This document shows positions 53,701 through 64,000 of a DNA stretch of 64,000 nt, piece by piece. The translations under genes were made by a program, and so were the position numbers. The notes beneath the pieces are model-generated. The model was given only the letters and a program-made list of their open reading frames with translations. It did no database searches and was not told where the DNA came from. The stretch is from positions 16,742,001-16,806,000 of the forward strand of contig NC_079883.1 of the NCBI RefSeq assembly GCF_029227915.1. The letters run 5' to 3'. Position 1 is the first letter of the stretch. Each line of letters opens with the position of its first letter. The DNA comes from Hydractinia symbiolongicarpus. Taxonomy: Eukaryota; Cnidaria; Hydrozoa; Anthoathecata; Hydractiniidae.

Positions 53701-54137
53701 ATTATTCCACTCTGAATGCACTACGACGTCCCAAGTTGTTTTTTATTGCGCCATGACTATATAAGACCGTCAACTTCGTGAACGGCCATCTAAAGGCTGT
53801 AATATGGCCTTTCGCAGCCTAATAAAGGCCGTAACATAAATGGCGTTGTTCCACATGCCTGCGCAAGTTACGAGCGGACTAAATCCGTCCATTCTCATTG
53901 GAATATGACGTCCCAAGTGGTTTTCCATTGCGCCGTGGCGTTATAGCACCGTCAACTACGGGTAATGGCCTCTAAAGGCTGTAATATGGCCTTTTGCAGC
54001 CTAATAAAGGTCGTACAAACAAATCCCGTTATTCCACGTGCCTGGGCGAGTTAAGATCGGTCTAATCCCTCCACTCTTATTGGACTATGACGTCCCAAGT
54101 GGTTTTCCATTGCGCCATGGCGTTATAACACAGTCAA
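50797..54137 (+). repeat. 3.34 kb block, deleted copy of 32.1-35.9 kb
   Basis: Partner of 32,101-35,868. The join lies between 53,626 and 53,627, in TTTTCCACTCTTGCAGCC. The spacing between successive TGCAGCCTAA landmarks (53,512 and 53,631) is 119 bp instead of 182, so one monomer is cut short by 63 bp and two whole monomers are also missing. The match resumes immediately and continues to about 54,137. Confidence 0.88.
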
Positions 54138-56211
54138 CCACGTGTAAAGGCCTCTAGATGTTGCATTATGGCCTCTTGCAACCTAATAAAGGCCTTACAC
54201 GTATATCATGTGGTTCCACGTGCCTACGCAATTTACCGTTGGTCTAATTATTCCATTCTCAATGGACTACGACGTCCCAAGTTGTTTTCCATTTCGCCAT
54301 GACTTTGTAACACCGTCAACTACAGGTACAGGCCTGTAAAGGCTATAATATGGCCTCTTGCAGCATAGTAAAGGCCTTACACGTATGTGTCGTGGTTCCA
54401 CATGCCTACGCAGTTTATAATTGGTCTAATTATTCTTCTCTCAATGGACTACAACGTCCCAAGTTGCTTTCCATTGCGCCATGGCGTTATCACACCGTCA
54501 ACTACAGGTACAGGCCTGTAAAATCTGTAATATGGCCTCTTGCAACATAATAAAGGCCTTTCACGTATATCATGTGGTTCCACGTGCCTACGCAGGTTAC
54601 CATTAGTCTAATTATTCCACTCTCAATGGACTACGACGTCCCAAGTTGTTTTCCATTGCGCCATGACTTTATACCACCGTCAACTACGTGTACAGGCCTC
54701 TAAAGGCTGTACTATGGCCTTTTGCAGCCTAATAAAGCCCGGAAAAAATAACCGCGTTATTCCACGTGCCTGCACTAGTTACGATCGGTCTAATCCCTCC
54801 ACTGTCATTGGACTATGACGTCCCACGTGGTTTTCCATTGCGCCGTGGCGTTATAACACCGTCAACTACGGGTACAGGCCTCCAAAGTCTGTAATATGGC
54901 CTCTTGCAGCCTAATAAAGGCCTTACACGTATATCACGCGGTCGTACGTGCCTGCGCAGGTTACCGTTGGTCTAATTATTCCACTCTGAATGCACTACGA
55001 CGTCCCAAGTTGTTTTTTATTGCGCCATGACTATATAAGACCGTCAACTTCGTGAACGGCCATCTAAAGGCTGTAATATGGCCTTTCGCAGCCTAATAAA
55101 GGCCGTAACATAAATGGCGTTGTTCCACATGCCTGCGCAAGTTACGAGCGGACTAAATCCGTCCATTCTCATTGGAATATGACGTCCCAAGTGGTTTTCC
55201 ATTGCGCCGTGGCGTTATAGCACCGTCAACTACGGGTAAAGGCCTCTAAAGGCTGTAATATGGCCTTTTGCAGCCTAATAAAGGTCGTACAAACAAATCC
55301 CGTTGTTCCACGTGCCTGGGCGAGTTACGATCGGTCTAATCCCTCCACTCTTATTGGACTATGACGTCCCAAGTGGTTTTCCATTGCGCCATGGCGTTAT
55401 AACACAGTCAACCACGTGTAAAGGCCTCTAGATGTTGCATTATGGCCTCTTGCAACCTAATAAAGGCCTTACACGTATATCATGTGGTTCCACGTGCTTA
55501 CGCAATTTACCGTTGGTCTAATTATTCCATTCTCAATGGACTACGACGTCCCAAGTTGTTTTCCATTTCGCCATGACTTTGTAACACCGTCAACTACAGG
55601 TACAGGCCTGTAAAGGCTATAATATGGCCTCTTGCAGCATAGTAAAGGCCTTACACGTATGTGTCGTGGTTCCACATGCCTACGCAGTTTATAATTGGTC
55701 TAATTATTCTTCTCTCAATGGACTACAACGTCCCAAGTTGCTTTCCATTGCGCCATGGCGTTATCACACCGTCAACTACAGGTACAGGCCTGTAAAATCT
55801 GTAATATGGCCTCTTGCAACATAATAAAGGCCTTTCACGTATATCATGTGGTTCCACGTGCCTACGCAGGTTACCATTAGTCTAATTATTCCACTCTCAA
55901 TGGACTACGACGTCCCAAGTTGTTTTCCATTGCGCCATGACTTTATACCACCGTCAACTACGTGTACAGGCCTCTAAAGGCTGTACTATGGCCTTTTGCA
56001 GCCTAATAAAGCCCGGAAAAAATAACCGCGTTATTCCACGTGCCTGCACTAGTTACGATCGGTCTAATCCCTCCACTGTCATTGGACTATGACGTCCCAC
56101 GTGGTTTTCCATTGCGCCGTGGCGTTATAACACCGTCAACTACGGGTACAGGCCTCCAAAGTCTGTAATATGGCCTCTTGCAGCCTAATAAAGGCCTTAC
56201 ACGTATATCAC

Positions 56212-57120
56212 GCGGTCGTACGTGCCTGCGCAGGTTACCGTTGGTCTAATTATTCCACTCTGAATGCACTACGACGTCCCAAGTTGTTTTTTATTGCGCC
56301 ATGACTATATAAGACCGTCAACTTCGTGAACGGCCATCTAAAGGCTGTAATATGGCCTTTCGCAGCCTAATAAAGGCCGTAACATAAATGGCGTTGTTCC
56401 ACATGCCTGCGCAAGTTACGAGCGGACTAAATCCGTCCATTCTCATTGGAATATGACGTCCCAAGTGGTTTTCCATTGCGCCGTGGCGTTATAGCACCGT
56501 CAACTACGGGTAAAGGCCTCTAAAGGCTGTAATATGGCCTTTTGCAGCCTAATAAAGGTCGTACAAACAAATCCCGTTGTTCCACGTGCCTGGGCGAGTT
56601 ACGATCGGTCTAATCCCTCCACTCTTATTGGACTATGACGTCCCAAGTGGTTTTCCATTGCGCCATGGCGTTATAACACAGTCAACTACAGGTACAGGCC
56701 TGTAAAATCTGTAATATGGCCTCTTGCAACATAATAAAGGCCTTTCACGTATATCATGTGGTTCCACGTGCCTACGCAGGTTACCATTAGTCTAATTATT
56801 CCACTCTCAATGGACTACGACGTTCCAAGTTGTTTTCCATTGCGCCATGACTTTATACCACCGTCAACTACGTGTACAGGCCTCTAAAGGCTGTACTATG
56901 GCCTTTTGCAGCCTAATAAAGCCCGGAAAAAATAACCGCGTTATTCCACGTGCCTGCACTAGTTACGATCGGTCTAATCCCTCCACTGTCATTGGACTAT
57001 GACGTCCCACGTGGTTTTCCATTGCGCCGTGGCGTTATAACACCGTCAACTACGGGTACAGGCCTCCAAAGTCTGTAATATGGCCTCTTGCAGCCTAATA
57101 AAGGCCTTACATGTATATCA
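56212..57120 (+). repeat. 5-mer deletion variant of the heptamer
   Basis: This unit is 909 bp. At about 56,678 ACACAGTCAAC joins directly to TACAGGTACAGGCCTG, skipping the CAGTCAACCACGTG and GTGTCGTGG monomers. The loss is exactly in register (two monomers), as expected of unequal exchange. The identical join occurs at about 35,861 and 39,680. Confidence 0.85.
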
Positions 57121-57899
57121 CGCGGTCGTACGTGCCTGCGCAGGTTACCGTTGGTCTAATTATTCCACTCTGAATGCACTACGACGTCCCAAGTTGTTTT
57201 TTATTGCGCCATGACTATATAAGACCGTCAACTTCGTGAACGGCCATCTAAAGGCTGTAATATGGCCTTTCGCAGCCTAATAAAGGCCGTAACATAAATG
57301 GCGTTGTTCCACATGCCTGCGCAAGTTACGAGCGGACTAAATCCGTCCATTCTCATTGGAATATGACGTCCCAAGTGGTTTTCCATTGCGCCGTGGCGTT
57401 ATAGCACCGTCAACTACGGGTAAAGGCCTCTAAAGGCTGTAATATGGCCTTTTGCAGCCTAATAAAGGTCGTACAAACAAATCCCGTTGTTCCACGTGCC
57501 TGGGCGAGTTACGATCGGTCTAATCCCTCCACTCTTATTGGACTATGACGTCCCAAGTGGTTTTCCATTGCGCCATGGCGTTATAACACAGTCAACCACG
57601 TGTAAAGGCCTCTAGATGTTGCATTATGGCCTCTTGCAACCTAATAAAGGCCTTACACGTATATCATGTGGTTCCACGTGCCTACGCAATTTACCGTTGG
57701 TCTAATTATTCCATTCTCAATGGACTACGACGTCCCAAGTTGTTTTCCATTTCGCCATGACTTTGTAACACCGTCAACTACAGGTACAGGCCTGTAAAGG
57801 CTATAATATGGCCTCTTGCAGCATAGTAAAGGCCTTACACGTATGTGTCGTGGTTCCACATGCCTACGCAGTTTATAATTGGTCTAATTATTCTTCTCT

Positions 57900-59755
57900 C
57901 AATGGACTACGACGTCCCAAGTTGCTTTCCATTGCGCCATAACTTTATAACACCGTCAACTACAGGTACAGGCCTCTAAAAGATGTAATATGGCCTCTTG
58001 CTGCCTAATAAACGCCTTACACGTATATCATGTGGTTGAACGAGCCTGCGCAGGTTACCATTGGTCTAATCCTTCCACTCTCAATGGACTACGACGTCCC
58101 AAGTTTTTTTCCATTGCGCCATGACTTTATAACACCGTCAACTACGTGCACAGGCCTCTAACGACTGTAATATGCCCTTTTGCAGCCTAATAAAGGCCTT
58201 ACACATATATCATGTGGTTGCAGGAGCCTGCGCAGGTTGCCATTTGTCTAATCTTTCCACTCTCAATGGACTACGACGTCCCAAGTGGTTTTCCATTGCG
58301 CCATGGCGTTATCACACCGTCAACTACAGGTACAGGCCTGTAAAATCTGTAATATGGCCTCTTGCAACATAATAAAGGCCTTTCACGTATATCATGTGGT
58401 TCCACGTGCCTACGCAGGTTACCATTGGTCTAATTATTCCACTCTCAATGGACTACGACGTCCCAAGTTGTTTTCCATTGCGCCATGACTTTATACCACC
58501 GTCAACTACGTGTACAGGCCTCTAAAGGCTGTACTATGGCCTTTTGCAGCCTAATAAAGCCCGGAAAAAATAACCGCGTTATTCCACGTGCCTGCACTAG
58601 TTACGATCGGTCTAATCCCTCCACTGTCATTGGACTACGACGTCCCAAGTGGTTTTCCATTGCGCCATGGCGTTATAACACAGTCAACCACGTGTAAAGG
58701 CCTCTAGATATTGCATTATGGCCTCTTGCAACCTAATAAAGGCCTTACACGTATATCATGTGGTTCCACGTGCCTACGCAATTTACCGTTGGTCTAATTA
58801 TTCCATTCTCAATGGACTACGACGTCCCAAGTTGTTTTCCATTTCGCCATGACTTTGTAACACCGTCAACTACAGGTACAGGCCTGTAAAGGCTATAATA
58901 TGGCCTCTTGCAGCATAGTAAAGGCCTTACACGTATGTGTCGTGGTTCCACATGCCTACGCAGTTTATAATTGGTCTAATTATTCTTCTCTCAATGGACT
59001 ACGACGTCCCAAGTTGCTTTCCATTGCGCCATAACTTTATAACACCGTCAACTACAGGTACAGGCCTCTAAAAGATGTAATATGGCCTCTTGCTGCCTAA
59101 TAAACGCCTTACACGTATATCATGTGGTTGAACGAGCCTGCGCAGGTTACCATTGGTCTAATCCTTCCACTCTCAATGGACTACGACGTCCCAAGTTTTT
59201 TTCCATTGCGCCATGACTTTATAACACCGTCAACTACGTGCACAGGCCTCTAACGACTGTAATATGGCCTCTTGCAACCTAATAAAGGCCTTACACGTAT
59301 ATCATGTGGTTCCACGTGCCTACGCAATTTACCGTTGGTCTAATTATTCCATTCTCAATGGACTACGACGTCCCAAGTTGTTTTCCATTTCGCCATGACT
59401 TTGTAACACCGTCAACTACAGGTACAGGCCTGTAAAGGCTGTAATATGGCCTCTTGCAGCATAATAAAGGCCTTACACGTATGTGTCGTGGTTCCACATG
59501 CCTACGCAGTTTATATTTGGTCTAATTATTCTACTCTCAATGGACTACGACGTCCCAAGTTGCTTTCCATTGCGCCATAACTTTGTAACACCGTCAACTA
59601 CAGGTACAGGCCTGTAAAATCTGTAATATGGCCTCTTGCAACATAATAAAGGCCTTTCACGTATATCATGTGGTTCCACGTGCCTACGCAGGTTACCATT
59701 GGTCTAATTATTCCACTCTCAATGGACTACGACGTCCCAAGTTGTTTTCCATTGC
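57900..59755 (+). repeat. Rearranged segment inside the heptamer domain
   Basis: Here the heptamer is interrupted by haplotypes from 34.6-35.1 kb and 53.3-53.6 kb: AAAAGATGTAATATGG, TAATAAACGCC, GGTTGAACGAGCC and CCCAAGTTTTTTTCC, near 57,975-58,130 and again near 59,065-59,210. The two tracts are about 1,090 bp (six monomers) apart. This accounts for the 16-monomer gap between ACGCGGTCGTACG markers at 57,121 and 60,032. Confidence 0.7.
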
Positions 59756-61993
59756 GCCATGACTTTATACCACCGTCAACTACGTGTACAGGCCTCTAAA
59801 GGCTGTACTATGGCCTTTTGCAGCCTAATAAAGCCCGGAAAAAATAACTGCGTTATTCCACGTGCCTGCACTAGTTACGATCGGTCTAATCCCTCCACTG
59901 TCATTGGACTACGACGTCCCAAGTGGTTTTCCATTGCGCCGTGGCGTTATAACACCGTCAACTACGGGTACAGGCCTCCAAAGTCTGTAATATGGTCTCT
60001 TGCAGCCTAATAAAGGCCTTACACGTATATCACGCGGTCGTACGTGCCTGCGCAGGTTACCGTTGGTCTAATTATTCCACTCTGAATGCACTACGACGTC
60101 CCAAGTTGTTTTTTATTGCGCCATGACTATATAAGATCGTCAACTTCGTGAACGGCCATCTAAAGGCTGTAATATGGCCTTTCGCAGCCTAATAAAGGCC
60201 GTAACATAAATGGCGTTGTTCCACATGCCTGCGCAAGTTACGAGCGGACTAAATCCGTCCATTCTCATTGGAATATGACGTCCCAAGTGGTTTTCCATTG
60301 CGCCGTGGCGTTATAGCACCGTCAACTACGGGTAAAGGCCTCTAAAGGCTGTACTATGGCCATTTGCAGCCTAATAAAGGTCGTACAAACAAATCCCGTT
60401 GTTCCACGTGCCTGGGCGAGTTACGATCGGTCTAATCCCTCCACTCTTATTGGACTATGACGTCCCAAGTGGTTTTCCATTGCGCCATGGCGTTATAACA
60501 CAGTCAACCACGTGTAAAGGCCTCTAAATGTTGCATTATGGCCTCTTCCAACCTAATAAAGGCCTTACACGTATATCATGTGGTTCCACGTGCCTACGCA
60601 ATTTACCGTTGGTCTAATTATTCCATTCTCAATGGACTACGACGTCCCAAGTTGTTTTCCATTTCGCCATGACTTTGTAACACCGCCAACTACAGGTACA
60701 GGCCTGTAAAGGCTGTAATATGGCCTCTTGCAGCATAATAAAGGCCTTACACGTATGTGTCGTGGTTCCACATGCCTACGCAGTTTATATTTGGTCTAAT
60801 TATTCTACTCTCAATGGACTACGACGTCCCAAGTTGCTTTCCATTGCGCCATAACTTTGTAACACCGTCAACTACAGGTACAGGCCTGTAAAATCTGTAA
60901 TATGGCCTCTTGCAACATAATAAAGGCCTTTCACGTATATCATGTGGTTCCACGTGCCTACGCAGGTTACCATTGGTCTAATTATTCCACTCTCAATGGA
61001 CTACGACGTCCCAAGTTGTTTTCCATTGCGCCATGACTTTATACCACCGTCAACTACGTGTACAGGCCTCTAAAGGCTGTACTATGGCCTTTTGCAGCCT
61101 AATAAAGCCCGGAAAAAATAACTGCGTTATTCCACGTGCCTGCACTAGTTACGATCGGTCTAATCCCTCCACTGTCATTGGACTACGACGTCCCAAGTGG
61201 TTTTCCATTGCGCCGTGGCGTTATAACACCGTCAACTACGGGTACAGGCCTCCAAAGTCTGTAATATGGTCTCTTGCAGCCTAATAAAGGCCTTACACGT
61301 ATATCACGCGGTCGTACGTGCCTGCGCAGGTTACCGTTGGTCTAATTATTCCACTCTGAATGCACTACGACGTCCCAAGTTGTTTTTTATTGCGCCATGA
61401 CTATATAAGATCGTCAACTTCGTGAACGGCCATCTAAAGGCTGTAATATGGCCTTTCGCAGCCTAATAAAGGCCGTAACATAAATGGCGTTGTTCCACAT
61501 GCCTGCGCAAGTTACGAGCGGACTAAATCCGTCCATTCTCATTGGAATATGACGTCCCAAGTGGTTTTCCATTGCGCCGTGGCGTTATAGCACCGTCAAC
61601 TACGGGTAAAGGCCTCTAAAGGCTGTACTATGGCCTTTTGCAGCCTAATAAAGGTCGTACAAACAAATCCCGTTGTTCCACGTGCCTGGGCGAGTTACGA
61701 TCGGTCTAATCCCTCCACTCTTATTGGACTATGACGTCCCAAGTGGTTTTCCATTGCGCCATGGCGTTATAACACAGTCAACCACGTGTAAAGGCCTCTA
61801 AATGTTGCATTATGGCCTCTTCCAACCTAATAAAGGCCTTACACGTATATCATGTGGTTCCACGTGCCTACGCAATTTACCGTTGGTCTAATTATTCCAT
61901 TCTCAATGGACTACGACGTCCCAAGTTGTTTTCCATTTCGCCATGACTTTGTAACACCGCCAACTACAGGTACAGGCCTGTAAAGGCTGTAAT

Positions 61994-62906
61994 ATGGCCT
62001 CTTGCAGCATAGTAAAGGCCTTACACGTATGTGTCGTGGTTCCACATGCCTACGCAGTTTATAATTGGTCTAATTATTCTTCTCTCAATGGACTACGACG
62101 TCCCAAGTTGCTTTCCATTGCGCCACAACTTTATAACACCGTCAACTACAGGTACAGGCCTGTAAAGGCTGTAATATGGCCTCTTGCAGCATAATAAAGG
62201 CCTTACACGTATGTGTCGTGGTTCCACATGCCTACGCAGTTTATATTTGGTCTAATTATTCTACTCTCAATGGACTACGACGTCCCAAGTTGCTTTCCAT
62301 TGCGCCATAACTTTATAACACCGTCAACTACAGGTACAACAGGCCTGTAAAGGCTGTAATATGGCTTCTTGCTGCATGATAAAGGCTTTACACGTATATC
62401 ATGTGGTTCCACGTGCCTACGCAAGTTACTGTTGGTCTAATTATTCCACTCTCAATGGACTACGACGTCCCAAGTTGTTTTCCATTTCGCCATGACTTTG
62501 TAACACCGTCAACTACAGGTACAGGCCTGTAAAGGCTGTAATATGGCCTCTTGCAGCATAATAAAGGGCTTACACGTATGTGTCGTGGTTCCACATGCCT
62601 ACGCAGTTTATAACTGGTCTAATTATTCTACTCTCAATGGACTACGACGTCCCAAGTTGCTTTCCATTGCGCCATAACTTTATAACACCGTCAACTACAG
62701 GTACAGGCCTGTAAAGGCTGTAAAATGGCCTCTTGCAGCATAATAAAGGCCTTCCACGTACATCATGTGGTTCCACGTGCCTGCGCAGGTTACCATTGGT
62801 CTAATCAATCGACTCTCGATTGACTACTACGTTCCAAGTGGTTTTCAATTGCCTGATGGCCTTATAACACCGTCAACTACGGGTACATGCGTCTAACGAC
62901 TGTAAT
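61994..62906 (+). repeat. Closely similar single-monomer run
   Basis: ATGGCCTCTTGCAGCATA starts at 61,994 and 62,176, a variant (ATGGCTTCTTGCTGC) at 62,361, then again at 62,543 and 62,725: spacings 182, 185, 182 and 182 bp. The 185 bp step is explained by a 3 bp gain in GGTACAACAGGCCTG near 62,333. Three of these monomers share GTGTCGTGGTTCCACATG and CGCAGTTTATA. This is the closest the right half comes to simple monomeric repetition. Confidence 0.7.
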
Positions 62907-63000
62907 ATGGCCTTTGCAACCTAATAAAGAAACATCAATCGCGTTCTTCCACGTGCCTGCACTAGTTACGATCAGACTAATCCCTCCACTATCAATGGAC
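62800..63000 (+). repeat. Old CGATTGACTACTACG variant pair, shortened
   Basis: This carries CGATTGACTACTACG, CATGCGTCTAACGACTG and GGCCTTTGCAACC, the variant pair also seen near 375, 1,995, 2,550, 6,380, 38,540 and 42,355 (partly at 32,055 and 43,875). This copy has lost about 11 bp: AATAAAGAAACATCAATCGCG stands where others read AATAAAGGCAGTACACATC. Its wide dispersal suggests an ancient haplotype. Confidence 0.65.
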
Positions 63001-63739
63001 TACGACGTCCCAAGTTGTTTGGCATTGCGTCATGGCGTAATAACACTGTCAACTATGGGTACAGGCCTCTAAAGGATGTAATATGGTCTCTTGCAGCCTA
63101 ATAAAGGCCTTGCACGTATACCATGTGGTTGCACGAACCTGCGCAGGTTACCATTGGCCTAATCTTTCCACTGTCAATGGACTACGACGTCCCAAGTTGT
63201 TTTCTATTGCGCCATGACTTTATAAAACCGTCAACTACAGGTACAGGCCTGTAAAGGCTGTAATATGGCCTTTTGCAGCATAATAAAGGCCTTACACGTA
63301 TATCATGTGGTTCCACGTGCCTACGCAGGTTACCGTTGGTCTAATTATTCCACTCTCAATGGACTACGACCTCCCAAGTTGTTTTCCATTTCGCCATGAC
63401 TTTGTAACACCTTCAACTACAGGTACAGGCCTGTAAAGGCTGTAATATGGCCTCTTGCAGCATAATAAAGGCCTTACACGTATATCATGTGTTTCCACGT
63501 GCCTACGCAGGTCACCATTGGTCTAATTATTCCACTCTCAATGGACTACGACGTCCCAAGTTGTTTTCCATTGCGCCATGACTTTATAACACCGTCAACT
63601 ACGTGTACAGGTCTCTAAAGGCTGTACTATGGCATTTTGCAGCCTAATAAAGGTCGTACACACAAATCGCGTTGTTCCACGTGCCTGGGCGATTTACGAT
63701 CAGTCTAATCCCTCCACTCTCATTAGACTATGATATCCC

Positions 63740-64000
63740 AAGTGGTTTTCCATTGCGCCGTGGCGTTATAACACCGTCAACTACGGGTACAGGCCTCCAA
63801 AGTCTGTAATATGGCCTCTTGCAGCCTAATAAAGGCCTTACACGTATATCACGCGGTCGTACGTGCCTGCGCAGGTTACCGTTGGTCTAATTATTCCACT
63901 CTAAATGCACTACGACGTCCCAAGTTGTTTTTTATTGCGCCATGACTATATAAGACCGTCAACTTCGTGAACGGCCATCTAAAGGCTGTAATATGGCCTT
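63740..64000 (+). repeat. Start of another heptamer-like segment at window edge
   Basis: From GCGCCGTGGCGTTATAAC through ACGCGGTCGTACG (about 63,864) and ATATAAGACCGTCAACTTCG to the last base, the order matches the beginning of the 1,274 bp heptamer. The array clearly continues past the window. Confidence 0.75.

Larger units (their letters stand above)
53627..62330 (+). repeat. Heptamer HOR domain (1,274 bp unit)
   Basis: The marker ACGCGGTCGTACG occurs at about 53,663, 54,938, 56,212, 57,121, 60,032 and 61,307. Spacings are 1,275, 1,274, 909, 2,911 and 1,275 bp, which is 7, 7, 5, 16 and 7 monomers. In order, a full unit has ACGCGGTCG, ATATAAGACCGTC, GGAATATGACG/ACAAACAAATCCCG, CAGTCAACCACGTG, GTGTCGTGGTTCCACATG, ATCACACCGTCAAC and TATACCACCGTC/CCCGGAAAAAATAAC monomers. 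Successive full units differ at only a few sites. Confidence 0.88.
1..64000 (+). repeat. 182 bp satellite array, window-wide
   Basis: Recurring landmarks (GACGTCC, TTATAACACCGTCAAC, GGCTGTAATATGGCC, ATAATAAAGGC, CCACGTGCCT) return every 181-183 bp from the first to the last base. GACGTC at 23 and at 63,914 are separated by about 351 units averaging 182 bp. Every monomer is on the same strand and I saw no inverted block. No stretch longer than a monomer lacks the landmarks, so all intervals without genes are satellite. The length and the higher-order structure fit a centromeric or heterochromatic satellite of a eukaryote. The family is not one I can name. Centromere function is inference only. 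Confidence 0.98.

Noticed and set aside
1-64000. About a hundred forward open reading frames of 60-160 codons, many beginning MASCSLIKALHVYHV or MTSQVVFHCAMAL
   Set aside because: They start at a fixed ATG in the repeat and end at a fixed stop when the next monomer is read in a shifted frame (182 = 2 mod 3). Lengths cluster at 66 and 71 codons for that reason. Substitutions and indels between monomers show no sign of frame protection.
1-64000. CRISPR-like array of regular repeats
   Set aside because: The whole 182 bp unit is related from copy to copy; there are no unique spacers between short identical repeats.
1-64000. rRNA, tRNA or 5S gene tandem array
   Set aside because: No recognisable rRNA or tRNA core sequence, no internal A/B box pair with a terminator in a consistent order, and monomers vary more than functional RNA genes would.
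1-64000. AATAAA in every monomer as real polyadenylation sites
   Set aside because: The hexamer is part of the conserved repeat; with no gene upstream there is no reason to call it a functional signal.

Overview
The whole 64 kb is one uninterrupted tandem array of a satellite DNA with a basic unit of about 182 bp (roughly 351 monomers). All monomers I could place run in the same head-to-tail orientation. I found no gene, RNA gene, transposon, CRISPR array or unique sequence. This points to a nuclear chromosome of a eukaryote, most likely centromeric, pericentromeric or other constitutive heterochromatin in a long-read assembly. The monomer length is in the nucleosome-sized range typical of plant and animal centromeric satellites. 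I do not recognise the monomer as a named satellite and cannot name the organism. The array runs off both ends of the window.

Monomers fall into two broad classes, plus many mosaics. Class A carries TATATCA(C/T)GTG and usually CTACGACGTCCCAAGTTG. Class B carries ACACAAATCGCGTTG and usually CTATGACGTCCCAAGTGG. On top of the 182 bp period lies a patchwork of higher-order repeats (HORs). Boundaries below were found by eye from matching variants and are good to about 20 bp.

Layout: 1-9.2 kb, divergent monomers with local 2-, 5- and 11-monomer duplications. 9.2-14.3 kb, two nearly identical 2,545 bp (14-mer) units. 14.3-24.1 kb, a mosaic with 8-mer (about 1,455 bp), 355 bp and 6-mer (1,091 bp) repeats. 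24.1-31.8 kb, two copies of a 3,818 bp 21-mer. 32.1-35.9 kb, a block repeated at 50.8-54.1 kb with a 427 bp deletion. 35.8-43.4 kb, two copies of a different 3,819 bp 21-mer. 43.4-50.4 kb, nested 5-, 6- and 19-monomer duplications. 53.6-62.3 kb, a 1,274 bp heptamer domain. 62-64 kb, closely similar single monomers, an old variant pair and the start of another heptamer-like segment.

Monomer composition changes sharply near 32-33 kb. Subfamilies carrying TATATAAG or CCCGGAAAAAATAACCGCG occur only to the right of that point. Short open reading frames recur at fixed phases, but they follow from the 182 bp period (182 = 2 mod 3) and are not genes. The interest lies in how the array grew (in-register unequal exchange, one clear off-register deletion, shared recombination junctions) and in conserved motifs inside the monomer: paired CACGTG boxes one helical turn apart, several short perfect palindromes, and undepleted CpG.
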